Shown: positions 8,397 to 17,790, numbered from the stretch's first letter. The stretch: DNA of 60,671 nt from Myxococcota bacterium (GCA_023150895.1 JAKLJY010000043.1:1-60671); one strand, 5' to 3'. Made by a program: numbers and translations. The notes: generated by a model from the letters alone, not told the origin.

Positions 8397-9563
8397 ATGG
8401 CCGGCCGCAGCTACATCTTCACCTCCGAGTCCGTGACCGAGGGCCACCCCGACAAGATGGCCGACGCCATCTCCGACGCGATCCTCGACGCGCTCATCGA
8501 GAAGGACCCCAAGAGCCGTGTCGCATGCGAGACGCTCGTCAAGACCGGGTTCATCTGCATGGCCGGCGAGATCACCACGAACGCGACGGTCGACTACCCG
8601 GCCATCGCGCGCAACGCGGTCCGCGAGATCGGCTTCGTCCACTCGGACATGGGCTTCGACGCCAACACCTGCGCCGTCCTCAGCTCCATCGACCGCCAGT
8701 CGCCCGACATCGCGATGGGCGTCGACGAGGGCGACACCAAAGAGCAGGGTGCAGGCGACCAGGGCCTGATGTTCGGGTTCGCCTGCAACGAGACGCCCGA
8801 GTTCATGCCGCTCCCGATCTCGCTCGCGCACAAGCTCACGCAGAAGCTCGCCACCGTGCGCAAGAGCAACGAGCTGAACTTCCTGCGGCCCGACGGCAAG
8901 AGCCAGGTCTCCATCGAGTACGTCGATGGCAAGCCCAAGCGCATCTCCGCGGTGGTCATCTCGACGCAGCACGCCGACTTCGTCACCACGGAGGACCTCC
9001 GCCGCCAGGTGCGCGAAGCGGTCATCGACCCGGTCCTTCCGGGCAACCTGATCGACAACGACACCCGCTTCTACATTAACCCGACCGGTCGGTTCGTGGT
9101 CGGTGGACCGATGGGCGACTGTGGCCTCACCGGCCGCAAGATCATCGTCGACACGTATGGGGGCATGGGCCGCCACGGGGGCGGGGCTTTCAGCGGCAAG
9201 GACCCCTCCAAGGTCGACCGCTCGGCCGCCTACATGGCCCGCTACATCGCCAAGAACGTCGTCGCGGCCGGCCTCGCCGAGCGCGCCGAGGTCCAGATCG
9301 CCTACGCCATCGGCGTCGCCGAGCCGGTGAGCGTCAGCGTCGACACGTTCGGCACGAGCCGCATCGACGAAGAGCGCATCGCCAAGCTCATCCGCGAGCA
9401 CTTTCCGCTCAAGCCCCGCGGCATCATCGAGCACCTCGATCTGCTCAAGCCCATCTACCGCAAGACGGCCGCCTACGGTCACTTCGGCCGGCAGGACATG
9501 GGCTTCCGCTGGGAGCAGAGCGACAAGGCGGCCACGCTGCGCAGCGCCGCCGGCCTGAAGTAA
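8397..9563 (+). CDS. metK: S-adenosylmethionine synthetase
   Basis: MetK makes S-adenosylmethionine from methionine and ATP. The 388-residue protein carries the N-terminal ATP-binding [13 protein letters not shown] (H17, D19), the [16 protein letters not shown] motif and the glycine-rich [18 protein letters not shown] motif near the C-terminal third, all characteristic. The ATG at 8397 follows AGGGAG by 6 bases; an upstream frame from 8274 would run through the promoter and is not used. It is transcribed alone and converges on murA with 7 bp between stops. Confidence 0.97.
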   Translation: MAGRSYIFTSESVTEGHPDKMADAISDAILDALIEKDPKSRVACETLVKTGFICMAGEITTNATVDYPAIARNAVREIGFVHSDMGFDANTCAVLSSIDRQSPDIAMGVDEGDTKEQGAGDQGLMFGFACNETPEFMPLPISLAHKLTQKLATVRKSNELNFLRPDGKSQVSIEYVDGKPKRISAVVISTQHADFVTTEDLRRQVREAVIDPVLPGNLIDNDTRFYINPTGRFVVGGPMGDCGLTGRKIIVDTYGGMGRHGGGAFSGKDPSKVDRSAAYMARYIAKNVVAAGLAERAEVQIAYAIGVAEPVSVSVDTFGTSRIDEERIAKLIREHFPLKPRGIIEHLDLLKPIYRKTAAYGHFGRQDMGFRWEQSDKAATLRSAAGLK

Positions 9564-9570
9564 GCCCGCG

Positions 9571-10854
9571 TCAGTCGACGTTGAGGCGCCGGATGCTCGC
9601 CCCGAGGGCGCGCAGTTTCTCGTCGACGCGTTCATAACCGCGGTCGATCTGCAGGATGTTGTACATCTCCGTCTCGCCCTCTGCGGCCAGGGCGGCGATG
9701 AGCAACGCCATGCCGGCGCGCACGTCCGGGCTCGCCACCCGCCCACCGCGCAGCGTGGTCGGCCCGACCACCACGACCCGGTGCGGATCGCAGAGGATGA
9801 TCTGGGCGCCCATGTTCTGCAGGTGGTCGACGAAGAACATCCGACCTTCGAACATCTTCTCGAAGAACAGGACGGTGCCTTTGCACTGCGTCGCCACGGT
9901 GATCACGATGGACATGAGGTCCGTCGGGAAAGCCGGCCAGGGGGCGTCGTCGATCTTCGGCACGTGTCCGTGGACGTCGCGTCGAATCTCCATCGACTGC
10001 CCCGGAGGCACGCGCAGCCGGTCGCCCTCGATGTCGACGTGGATGCCGAGCTTCTCGAACGTCATGCGGATCATCCGCAGGTGTTCCGGTGCGACCCGCT
10101 CGATGGTCAGATCGCTGTTGGTCACCGCGGCGAGCCCGATGAAGCTGCCGATTTCGAGGTAGTCGCTCTCGATGGTGTGGTCGCAACCGCCGAGGCGGTC
10201 GACCCCGTGAATGACCAGCGTGTTCGACCCGATGCCGGAGATTTCGGCCCCCATGGACTTGAGCATGCGGGCGAGGCCGCAGACGTGGGGCTCGCTGGCC
10301 GCGTTGCGCAGAATGGTCGTCCCCTGCGTCAGCGCTGCGGCCATCAGCGCGTTCTCGGTCGCGGTGACGGAGGCCTCGTCCATCATGACGTCCGCGCCGA
10401 CCAGACGCGGCGCGCTGATTTCGTAGACGCGGTCCGTGTTGACCGTGGCACCGAGCGCCGCGAGGACCTGAAAATGCGTGTCGACCCGGCGCCGACCGAT
10501 GACGTCTCCCCCCGGGGGCGGCAGCGCGACGCGCCCGAGACGCGCGACCATCGGCCCGGCGAAGAGGATGGAGGCGCGCACCCGGCGGCAGAGATCGGCG
10601 TCGAGGCGGTCACCATCGAGGTTGGCGGCGCAGATGCGCACCTCGTTCGGTCCGAGCCACTCGACGGTCGCGCCGAGGTGCTCGATGACCGTGCACATGA
10701 CCTCGACATCCCGGATGCGCGGCACGTTGCGCAGCGTGACGGGCTGATCGGTCAGGAGCGTGGCCGCCAGCGCGGGCAGGGCCTCGTTCTTGTTGCCGCC
10801 GGGCACGAGAGAACCGGACAGGCGCCGGCCACCTTCGATGACGAACTTCTCCAC
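9571..10854 (-). CDS. murA: UDP-N-acetylglucosamine 1-carboxyvinyltransferase
   Basis: MurA transfers enolpyruvate from PEP to UDP-GlcNAc, the committed step of peptidoglycan synthesis. The 427-residue protein has the N-terminal GGNKNEALPALAA (K22, N23 conserved), FPTDLMS with the catalytic aspartate, and SPDVRAG near the end. In the PEP loop, where E. coli has Cys115 in PGGCTIG, this protein reads PPGGDVIG with Asp117. Cys-to-Asp at this site is known in mycobacterial and chlamydial MurA and gives fosfomycin resistance. The GTG start follows GAGGA. It is the last gene after dnaN-recF, 20 bp from recF. A fold-related EPSP synthase is excluded by the motifs. Confidence 0.93.
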   Translation of the reverse strand: MEKFVIEGGRRLSGSLVPGGNKNEALPALAATLLTDQPVTLRNVPRIRDVEVMCTVIEHLGATVEWLGPNEVRICAANLDGDRLDADLCRRVRASILFAGPMVARLGRVALPPPGGDVIGRRRVDTHFQVLAALGATVNTDRVYEISAPRLVGADVMMDEASVTATENALMAAALTQGTTILRNAASEPHVCGLARMLKSMGAEISGIGSNTLVIHGVDRLGGCDHTIESDYLEIGSFIGLAAVTNSDLTIERVAPEHLRMIRMTFEKLGIHVDIEGDRLRVPPGQSMEIRRDVHGHVPKIDDAPWPAFPTDLMSIVITVATQCKGTVLFFEKMFEGRMFFVDHLQNMGAQIILCDPHRVVVVGPTTLRGGRVASPDVRAGMALLIAALAAEGETEMYNILQIDRGYERVDEKLRALGASIRRLNVD

Positions 10855-10874
10855 GGGGGATCCTCACTTCACCT

Positions 10875-11984
10875 TCACGACACATCCACGGTCGCCGCCG
10901 ACGGCGACGCTTGCACACGGGTCACCCGGCCCGCCTCCACCCGGAACTCGCGGGCCGCGTCGGGGGTCTGCACGTGGCGGGCCTCCGTCGTGGTGATGAG
11001 CACCTGACCGCGAAACCCGTGCAGCAACTCGAAGAGCCGTGCATTGCGTTCGGCGTCCAGCTCACTGGACACGTCGTCGAGGAGGAGGACCGGCGTCAAG
11101 CCGAAAAACGCTTCCAACAACCGGATCTCTGCGATCTTCAGTGCCAGCACCAGGGCCCGCTGCTGACCCTGACTGGCGTAGAGCCGGGCCGACCGCTCAC
11201 CGAGCGCAAGGCCGAAGTCGTCGGCGTGGGGACCCTTGCCGGTGAAGCCCCGCTCCCGGTCCCGCTCGCGCTCCGCAGCCCACTGCTCTGCGAGGGCGTC
11301 CTCCGCCCCCGGCGCCAGACTCGGTCGATAGCTCAGACCCGGAGGCGCCTCGAGACCGGTGATGCCCCGAAAGGCGTCGACGAAGAAGGGCGTCAACCGC
11401 TCGAGGTAGGTGGCCCGCGCCGTCAGCAACCGCCTCGCCGGGCCCGCCAGGGCCGCTTCGAAGCTGGCGTGGAGTGCGACGTCCTCGCTCGTTCGAAGCA
11501 GCTCGTTTCGGGCTGCCAGGGCCCTTTGATAGGCCAGCACGTCGGCGAGGTGTGCCGGCCGTCCGGTGAAGACCGCCCGGTCGAGGTAACGGCGGCGGTC
11601 ACCGGGTGGTCCGCGCACGAGACCGACGTCATCGGGCGTGAAGAGCACGACCGCGAGCGCACCGAAATACTCCGCCGGGCGACAAGCCTTCAGCTCCCGC
11701 AGACACTGCCGCTCACCCTCTTCGATCCGGGCCTCGAGCCGGTGCTCGAGACCATCGAGGACGATGCGACCAGTCACGGCGCAGCGGCGCTCGCCGAAGC
11801 GGATCAGCTCCTGAAGTCGCGTCGCCCGCAGCGGTCTGAGGGTGGCGAGCCAGTAGACGGCCTCGAGCAGGTTGGTCTTGCCCTGTCCGTTGTCGCCTTC
11901 GAAGACGTTGAAACCGCCGTCGAGCTCGATCGCGCAGGTCTCGAGGTTCCTGAACCCCGTCCAGCCGATCTCACGGAGAAACAC
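10875..11984 (-). CDS. recF: DNA replication and repair ATPase RecF
   Basis: RecF binds gapped DNA and helps load RecA in the RecFOR pathway. The 369-residue SMC-like protein has Walker A GDNGQGKTN with K36, an ABC-type signature region (YASQGQQRALVLALKIAE) and Walker B/D-loop LLLDDVSSELDAERN. Length fits the family. It sits 12 bp downstream of dnaN and 20 bp upstream of murA, the usual dnaA-dnaN-recF order near the origin, so cotranscription with dnaN is likely. Confidence 0.96.
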   Translation of the reverse strand: MFLREIGWTGFRNLETCAIELDGGFNVFEGDNGQGKTNLLEAVYWLATLRPLRATRLQELIRFGERRCAVTGRIVLDGLEHRLEARIEEGERQCLRELKACRPAEYFGALAVVLFTPDDVGLVRGPPGDRRRYLDRAVFTGRPAHLADVLAYQRALAARNELLRTSEDVALHASFEAALAGPARRLLTARATYLERLTPFFVDAFRGITGLEAPPGLSYRPSLAPGAEDALAEQWAAERERDRERGFTGKGPHADDFGLALGERSARLYASQGQQRALVLALKIAEIRLLEAFFGLTPVLLLDDVSSELDAERNARLFELLHGFRGQVLITTTEARHVQTPDAAREFRVEAGRVTRVQASPSAATVDVS

Positions 11985-11996
11985 GGGACGCGCGCG

Positions 11997-13112
11997 TCAC
12001 AGGCGCATCGGCATGACGACGAAGAGGTAGCCTTCGTTCTGATGCTCGCGAATCAGACCCGGTGAGAGGGCCTCGTTCAGCAGCAACGCGACCTTCTCTC
12101 CGCTGAGGACGGAGAGGATCTCCATCACGTACTTCGAGTTGAACGCGATGGTCAGGTCACTGCCGTCGTAGCCGTCGATCTCGATGTCTTCTTTGGCTTT
12201 GCCGAGATCCGGGTTGTCGCTGACGAGCGTCAGTTTCGAGCGCGTCAGTTCGAGGCGCATCCCGTGGGTGCGCTCGCTCGCGAGGATGCTGATGCGCTTG
12301 ATGGCCGACAGAAACGGCAGGCGATCGAGGATCACCTTGCGTTCCGTGCTTCGCGGAATGACGAGCGTGTAGTCCGGGAAGGCGGCGTCGATGAGGCGGA
12401 CGAAGAGGTGGAGGTCCCCGGCCCGCAGAACGAGGTTGTTCTCGAGGAACCCGAAGTCCACCTCGGGGCCGACCTCGTCGAGCAGGCGCCGGACCTCCTG
12501 GATGCCCTTCCGCGGGATGATGACCCCGTCGCGTTCGGGGACGACGCCCCCGCGCGAGACGTCGCGTTCGCCGAGGCTCAGCCGGTGCCCGTCGGTGGAC
12601 ACCATCCGGACTTTGCTGTCGCCGAGGCACTGGAAGTACACGCCGTTGAGGTTGGGACGCGACTCCTCCGTCGAGACGGAGAACTGGGTGCGCTCGATGA
12701 GCTCCCGCAGGGCGCCGCCGTCGACGGGCAGAAGTTCGATGCCGCGGGCGGAGGGCAGCGCGGGGTAGCCATCCGCCGAGAGACCGTTCAGCACGAACTC
12801 CGAGGTGCGGCAGCGGAGCAGGACCCGCTGGTCCTCGTCGACGGTGATCGAGACCTCTTCACCCGGCAGATTGCGGGCGATCTCGTAGAGGCGCTTGCCA
12901 TCGACCGTGATGCGGCCGGGTCGTTCGACGCGCGCCGGCATGACCCCGTCGAACGTGACGTCGAGATCCGTGGCGGCTACCCGCAGACTGCCGTCCGGAC
13001 GTGCCTCGAGGAGCGCGTTGGAGAGGACCGGCATGGTCGCCTTGCGGTTGAGCACGCCCTGGATGCGGGCGAGTCCACGGGACAGGGAGTCGCGTCCCAC
13101 GATGAGCTGCAT
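11997..13112 (-). CDS. dnaN: DNA polymerase III beta subunit (sliding clamp)
   Basis: The beta clamp encircles DNA and tethers the replicative polymerase and other partners. The 371-residue protein shows the three repeated clamp domains, beginning MQLIVGRDSLSRGL and ending in the typical LSPGLIREHQNEGYLFVVMPMRL-like tail, where the terminal MPMRL matches the family's conserved C-terminus. RPNLNGVYF and STDGHRLS are also classic clamp motifs. It is separated from dnaA by a 395-bp noncoding region that carries the likely origin; its own promoter must lie there. Confidence 0.97.
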   Translation of the reverse strand: MQLIVGRDSLSRGLARIQGVLNRKATMPVLSNALLEARPDGSLRVAATDLDVTFDGVMPARVERPGRITVDGKRLYEIARNLPGEEVSITVDEDQRVLLRCRTSEFVLNGLSADGYPALPSARGIELLPVDGGALRELIERTQFSVSTEESRPNLNGVYFQCLGDSKVRMVSTDGHRLSLGERDVSRGGVVPERDGVIIPRKGIQEVRRLLDEVGPEVDFGFLENNLVLRAGDLHLFVRLIDAAFPDYTLVIPRSTERKVILDRLPFLSAIKRISILASERTHGMRLELTRSKLTLVSDNPDLGKAKEDIEIDGYDGSDLTIAFNSKYVMEILSVLSGEKVALLLNEALSPGLIREHQNEGYLFVVMPMRL

Positions 13113-13441
13113 ACGGCACTCCGGTCAGGGCCCCGCCGTGGCGGGAGATTCAGAAGGGCGCTGATTAGCAGATCACGGGCGAAAGGCCAAGGTCTCGACG
13201 CACCGCGCGGTGGCCGCGAATCCGGAGATGACGTCCTTCTGAATAAACGTCATTTCATGAATACCCTTCATCGTCATCGTAGGGGGTGTGAAAGCGTGGA
13301 AAACGTCCGTAACCGTCCGTTCATCATACGGATTTCGGTCGAACAGTTTCTGGTGGATGTTTGTGAAAGGCGGTGTGGAGATCATTGACCTCCAGTTTTT
13401 CACAGTCACATCCACCGATTCTTCACGTCCTGCCCACAGAT

Positions 13442-13450
13442 TTATCCACA
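13442..13450 (+). promoter_or_regulatory. Consensus DnaA box
   Basis: The 9-mer TTATCCACA matches the strongest known DnaA-binding consensus exactly. It lies 58 bp beyond the 3' end of dnaA, in the dnaA-dnaN interval. Confidence 0.85.
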
Positions 13451-13470
13451 GGTGTTTCGGACGTGCAGAA

Positions 13471-13494
13471 GCGACCTGGTGGTGTCCAGGTCGC
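13471..13494 (-). terminator. Hairpin 3' of dnaA
   Basis: GCGACCTGG and CCAGGTCGC form a perfect 9-bp stem with a 6-base loop, 13 bp after the dnaA stop codon. No U-run follows on the dnaA transcript, so it may stop polymerase inefficiently or protect the mRNA 3' end. It separates dnaA from the DnaA box and origin region. Confidence 0.5.
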
Positions 13495-13507
13495 GCGGAG
13501 GACGACG

Positions 13508-14872
13508 TCAGGCGGGGAGCTTGCGTTCGATCGACTGCAGAAGGGAGCGCAGGGCGGGGTCGGAAGCGACGGCAGCCTCGATCTTCTTGCAGGCGTGGAT
13601 CACGGTGGTGTGGTCCTTGCCGCCGAAGCTCTCCCCGATCTGCGGGAAAGAGGCCTGCGAGTGCTTGCGGCACAGGTACATCGCCACGCTGCGCGGGTGT
13701 GCGATGGTGCGGTGGCGGCGGGGACCGCGGAGGTCGGCGATCTTGACGTCGAAGTGCTCGGCCACGATCCGGAGGATCGTCTCGATGCTCGGTCCCTTGT
13801 CGGTCTCCGAGAGGACGTGTTTCAGCGCTTCGGCCGCCGTCTCCCGGGTCAGGCGTCGCCCGCCGAGGCTACAGGTCGCCACGACGCGGGTGAGCGCGCC
13901 TTCGAGCTCGCGGACGTTGCTCGGGACCCGGGATGCGATGAGGAACGCGACATCGCTCGGCAACGTCAGCCCGTCTCGCTCCGCCTTGCGTTCGAGAATG
14001 GCGACCCGCGTCTCGAGCTCGGGCGGCATGATGTCCGCGATGAGGCCCCAGGTGAACCGCGAACGAAGGCGTTCTTCGAGCTTGGGAATGTCCTGGGGGA
14101 ACTTGTCGCTCGTGAGGATGATTTGTTTGTTGGACTGATGGAGCGCGTTGAAGGTGTGGAAGAACTCCTCCTGCGTGCGCTCCTTTCCGACCAGGTTGTG
14201 GACGTCGTCCATCAGCAGGACGTCGGATCGGCTCCGGTAGCGCTCGCGGAAGGCTTCCATCCCGTGTCCGGAGTTCTTGATGCCGGCGATGAGCTGGTTC
14301 GTGAACTCCTCCGCGCTCACATAAGTGATGCGGATGGCCGGATTCTGAGCCCGCAGCGCATTGGCGATGGCGAACAGCAGGTGCGTCTTGCCGAGGCCGG
14401 TGCCGCCGTAGATGAACAGCGGGTTGTAGGCGCGGGCCGGGTTGCGGGCGACGGACTCGCACGCCGCGTGAACGAACTGATTCGACGGCCCGACGACGAA
14501 CGTCTCGAACGTGTAGTGGGGATTGAGGGGGAGCTCGGGGAAGTCGGTCGCCTCGGTGCCGCCACCGAAACGCGACGACTCCGTGGCGTCGACGACGGGC
14601 GGCGCCGGTGCGGGCGTCGGCTCGGGGGCGACGGGCGCTGCCACCCGGATCTCGATGCGGACGGCGTCACCGGCGACCTCGGAGACCTGCGCTTCGAGGA
14701 GGGAGCGGTAGTTGTCGTCGATCCAGTCCCGGAGGAACGGATCTTCGATGTGCAAGCGCAAGAGCCCGCCTTCGAACTCCGCGTAGCGAAGCCGGCCGAA
14801 AAAGCGCTCGAAGCTGTCGCTGGTGACCTGCCGGCGAATTGCCGCGATCGCAGCTTCCCAGTTGGCTCTCAC
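13508..14872 (-). CDS. dnaA: Chromosomal replication initiator protein DnaA
   Basis: DnaA binds DnaA boxes and melts the origin. The 454-residue protein has the N-terminal domain I (about 1-75), a Pro/Ala-rich linker (78-100), the AAA+ domain with Walker A GGTGLGKT (156-163), Walker B VLLMDDVHNL and the C-terminal DNA-binding domain with the signature around GGKDHTTVIHACKKI. The start is GTG at 14872 with only a weak GGGG upstream. A candidate promoter with an overlapping inverted repeat lies at 15008-15055. It is not directly contiguous with dnaN. Confidence 0.98.
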   Translation of the reverse strand: MRANWEAAIAAIRRQVTSDSFERFFGRLRYAEFEGGLLRLHIEDPFLRDWIDDNYRSLLEAQVSEVAGDAVRIEIRVAAPVAPEPTPAPAPPVVDATESSRFGGGTEATDFPELPLNPHYTFETFVVGPSNQFVHAACESVARNPARAYNPLFIYGGTGLGKTHLLFAIANALRAQNPAIRITYVSAEEFTNQLIAGIKNSGHGMEAFRERYRSRSDVLLMDDVHNLVGKERTQEEFFHTFNALHQSNKQIILTSDKFPQDIPKLEERLRSRFTWGLIADIMPPELETRVAILERKAERDGLTLPSDVAFLIASRVPSNVRELEGALTRVVATCSLGGRRLTRETAAEALKHVLSETDKGPSIETILRIVAEHFDVKIADLRGPRRHRTIAHPRSVAMYLCRKHSQASFPQIGESFGGKDHTTVIHACKKIEAAVASDPALRSLLQSIERKLPA

Positions 14873-15007
14873 ACGTCTACCCCGACGGCATACGACATCG
14901 TCCGGAGCTTGCCTGGCGGCCTCTCCGACGGCGCTCTGCCGACGAATTCAGAATCGATTTGGTATGGAGTGGGACGCCGGCGGCGACGCCGGGACCGGAA
15001 CGGCGGC

Positions 15008-15037
15008 TATCTAGCAGCCCGTTTCCGGGACCGGCAA
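15008..15037 (-). promoter_or_regulatory. Candidate dnaA promoter
   Basis: On the minus strand, TTGCCG (15037-15032) and TAGATA (15013-15008) are spaced by 18 bp and point toward dnaA, giving a leader of about 130 bases. The spacer contains one arm of the 15020-15055 inverted repeat, so a repressor bound there could block it. Confidence 0.4.
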
Positions 15038-15055
15038 GACTTTTTCCCGGAAACG
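15020..15055. repeat. 11-bp inverted repeat at dnaA promoter
   Basis: CGTTTCCGGGA (15020-15030) and TCCCGGAAACG (15045-15055) are exact inverted copies with a 14-base spacer. One arm lies inside the candidate dnaA promoter spacer and the other just upstream of its -35. It may be an operator or a cruciform. Confidence 0.6.
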
Positions 15056-15176
15056 AAATTCCGGTGGCATCTCCGAAACTTCCTCGCGATTTTTCGAGTA
15101 CTGGCGCAATGATCGCGGCCCTTCACCGCGATTCGCCGGAGAATTTGGGCTCGCCGCATGTCCGTCCGCGATGACG

Positions 15177-15205
15177 TTGACATGGGGGACGACTTGTGTT
15201 TCATT
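15177..15205 (+). promoter_or_regulatory. Candidate promoter of the rpmH-rnpA-yidDC operon
   Basis: A perfect TTGACA (15177-15182) is followed after 17 bp by TTCATT, which matches only half of the -10 consensus. It lies about 60 bp upstream of rpmH, in the expected place and orientation. Confidence 0.45.
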
Positions 15206-15265
15206 GGCGCGCTTTTTCGCGCCGGCCCCCCGTGGGGCCCACCGCTCCACCAGGATGATCTCAAA

Positions 15266-15415
15266 ATGAAGCGTACCTACCAGCCCCACCGCACCCCCCG
15301 CCTGCGCACCCACGGCTTCCGCGCCCGGATGTCCACGAAGCAGGGCCAGGCCGTCCTCAAGCGCCGCCGCGCCAAGGGCCGCAAGCGCATCGCCGTCGCG
15401 ACGTACAAGAAGTAA
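15266..15415 (+). CDS. rpmH: 50S ribosomal protein L34
   Basis: The 49-residue basic protein begins [20 protein letters not shown] and ends in a Lys/Arg-rich tail, diagnostic of L34. The ATG at 15266 is preceded by AGGATGAT; a longer in-frame reading from 15158 has no family support. It opens the conserved rpmH-rnpA-yidD-yidC-jag operon, 6 bp before rnpA. Confidence 0.97.
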   Translation: MKRTYQPHRTPRLRTHGFRARMSTKQGQAVLKRRRAKGRKRIAVATYKK

Positions 15416-15421
15416 GGCGGC

Positions 15422-15802
15422 ATGGAAACGTCCCCCGAGGCGTTTCCGAAGCGATTCCGCCTGCGCAAGCGGCGGGACTACCTCCAAGCGCAGCGCGTCG
15501 GGCGGCGACTGACCTCGCCCCATTTCATCGTGTACGCCCGGCCCAACGGCAGTCGGCGGCCACGCCTGGGCATCACGGTCAGCCGCAAGGTCGGCAAGGC
15601 CTACGTTCGCAACCGCATCAAGCGGCTCGTCCGTGAGGTCTTCCGGCGGTCCCGGCCGGATTTTCCCACCGGGATGGACTTCGTGGTCGTGGCCAAAAGC
15701 GAGATCACCCCTGCGGACTTCGCCCAGACGCGCGACGAACTGCTCTCCGTGGCCCGTCGGTTCGATCAGCCCCGCCCGGCGCCCCGCCGCGAGCCTCGCT
15801 GA
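15422..15802 (+). CDS. rnpA: Ribonuclease P protein component
   Basis: RnpA assists the RNase P RNA in cutting tRNA 5' leaders. The 126-residue basic protein has the N-terminal FRLRKRRDY segment, LGITVSRKVGKA, and the RNxxKR signature as RNRIKRLVREVFR. Its Pro/Arg-rich C-terminus is slightly longer than average. It sits between rpmH and yidD in the standard order. Confidence 0.96.
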   Translation: METSPEAFPKRFRLRKRRDYLQAQRVGRRLTSPHFIVYARPNGSRRPRLGITVSRKVGKAYVRNRIKRLVREVFRRSRPDFPTGMDFVVVAKSEITPADFAQTRDELLSVARRFDQPRPAPRREPR

Positions 15803-15809
15803 CGCGCCC

Positions 15810-16037
15810 GTGGAGGCCCCGTTGCGGCACCTCGCGGTCCTGTTCATCCGGCTCTACCAGCGGCTCCTCTCCCCGCTGCTCCCCCCGTCGTGCCGCTTCT
15901 TCCCTTCGTGTTCGGAGTACGCCGCCCAGGCCTACATCGCGCACGGCTTCGTCGGGGGCACGCGCCGCACGGTGGGCCGCCTGTGCCGCTGTCACCCCTG
16001 GAACCCGGGCGGTTTCGACCCGGTGGACCGCCCATGA
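15810..16037 (+). CDS. yidD: Membrane protein insertion efficiency factor YidD
   Basis: YidD is a small inner-membrane-associated protein that aids YidC-dependent insertion. From GTG 15810 it is 75 residues, with LIRLYQRLLSPLLP-like amphipathic start, then CRFFPSCSEYAAQAYIAHG and RCHPWNPGGFDPV, the family's hallmark segments. The start is 7 bp after rnpA and the stop overlaps the yidC ATG by 4 bp, so translation is probably coupled. A longer frame runs back into rnpA and is not used. Confidence 0.93.
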   Translation: MEAPLRHLAVLFIRLYQRLLSPLLPPSCRFFPSCSEYAAQAYIAHGFVGGTRRTVGRLCRCHPWNPGGFDPVDRP

Positions 16038-17790
16038 ACGACACCCAACCCACGGACCAGAAACGCCTCCTCATGGCGGTGGCCCTCAGCGCCATCGTCA
16101 TCATGATCTGGCAGTTCCTCTTCCCGCCCCCGAAACCGACGCCGCCGGCGGACGGGGGACCTTCGAGCGCCTCGGCGCCCGCGACGGTCGGGCCCTCCGG
16201 TGCGGCCCCCGGCACGGTCGCTGCGACCGCGAGCGCCACCCCGAACACGGCCCCCGCGCCGGACGCGCTGACGGATCTGCCGGATCAGGTCGTGACGCTG
16301 GAGGATCCGGGCCGGCACGTCCTCGCCGTTTCGAGTCGCGACGGTCAGGTCCGCCACTGGGAACTCATCGAAGAGCAGTACCGGAACCGCACCGAAGCGG
16401 GGACGGAACCCTTCCGCTTCATGATGCCGCCGGCCGCGGACCACACGCGCGGCGTCTTCCTGCCGCCGGACGTGCAAGTGGTCGTCGGCGACCGCGTCGT
16501 CCGGGGCGTTTACAGCGTCGCGCTCGTCGGAGACGCCATCGTCGCGCGTTTCGAAGATCCCGCCACGCGTCTCGCCATCGAGCGCCACTATCGGGTCGGG
16601 GACACCCCCTACGCCATCGAGGGCAAGGTGGTGCTGGCGAACCTCGGCGCTTCCCCCATCGAGTATGGTCTCTCGGCCCGTCTTCGCGCGGCTCAGAACG
16701 CCGTCGAGGCGTCGGCCGGCTTCATGGCCCCGCCCGTCTACCTCTTCGAGGGTCTGTGTGCGCGGGCGAAGGACATCGCCCGTCAGAACATCGACGCGAT
16801 CCGCAGCAACCGGTCCGACGCGGAGTCCATGCCGCGCTTCACGGACGGACTGCGGTATGGCGGGGTCGACAACCGCTACTTCCTCTCCGGCTTCAGCCCG
16901 GGGCCGGAGGGGCTCGCGGCGTGCGAGCTCTTCACCGGGACGGAGGCGGCCGGCGTCGCCGTCGCTCAGGTCGCGCCGGACACCAGCTACCTCGTCGCAC
17001 GGCTCGAGCTGCCCGGTGGGACGATCGCGCCGGGGGCCAAGGTCGAACGCACGTTCGAACTTTACGGCGGCCCGAAGAAGCTCGACGCGCTCTCGGCGCA
17101 AACGCCGTCGCTGTCCGAGGTCGTCGACTTCGGCATCCTGAGCCCGCTCTGCGTGACCATGGTCGCGACGCTGCGGTGGTTCTATTCGGTGATTCCGAAC
17201 TGGGCGGTGGCGATCATCCTGCTGACCGTGGTCGTGAAGATTCTGACGCTGCCGCTCACGCACAAGCAGTACAAGTCGATGGCCGCCATGAAGGCCATTC
17301 AGCCGCAGCTCAAGGAGCTGCAGGAGAAGTACAAGGACGACCGGATGCGGCTGCAGCAGGAGATGATGCAGTTGTACAAGGTCAATGGGGTGAACCCGCT
17401 GGCAGGATGCCTGCCCGTGCTCGCCATGATGCCCGTGTACATCTCGCTGTATAAGACCATCTACTCGTCGGTCGAGCTGTATCACGCGCCCCTCGGTCTG
17501 TGGATTCACGACCTGTCCGAGCGTGATCCGACCTACATCCTGCCCGTGCTGCTCGGCGTCGTGTTCCTGGTTCAGGCGCGGATGAACCCGCCGACGGGTG
17601 ATGCGATGCAGCAGAAGATGATGACCACCTTCATGCCCATCGTCTTCACCGCCATGATGCTGTTTCTGCCGAGCGGCCTGGTGGTCTACATCCTGTGCAA
17701 TACCCTGCTCGGCATCGCGCAGCAGGGTTATATGAACAAGCACTACGCCCCCCCCACTCAGCCCGCGCCCGCGACGGCGCGAGGGAGATC

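Larger units (their letters stand above)
13113..13507. other. Intergenic dnaN-dnaA region, probable oriC
   Basis: This 395-bp noncoding stretch is more AT-rich than its surroundings. It holds one perfect DnaA box (13442-13450), a one-mismatch box TTTTTCACA (13396-13404), and several weaker matches on both strands (for example around 13296 and 13374). An inverted repeat ATGACGT...ACGTCAT (13228-13253) and the most AT-rich segment (about 13238-13275) lie on the dnaN side. Location between dnaA and dnaN, with genes running away on both sides, fits a bacterial origin. The low number of consensus boxes means it could instead be only the dnaN promoter with DnaA control. Confidence 0.55.
14873..15265. 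other. Divergent dnaA-rpmH regulatory region
   Basis: This 393-bp gap separates the divergent dnaA and rpmH genes. It contains a dnaA promoter candidate with an 11-bp inverted repeat on the left and a TTGACA-type rpmH promoter candidate on the right. I see no convincing DnaA box, which argues against the origin being here. No protein-like frame was found. Confidence 0.6.

Noticed and set aside
13373-15112. 579-residue open frame antisense to dnaA
   Set aside because: dnaA on the opposite strand has all motifs; the antisense frame has none.
14873-15265. Origin of replication in the dnaA-rpmH gap
   Set aside because: No DnaA box of acceptable quality was found there; the dnaA-dnaN gap is the better candidate.
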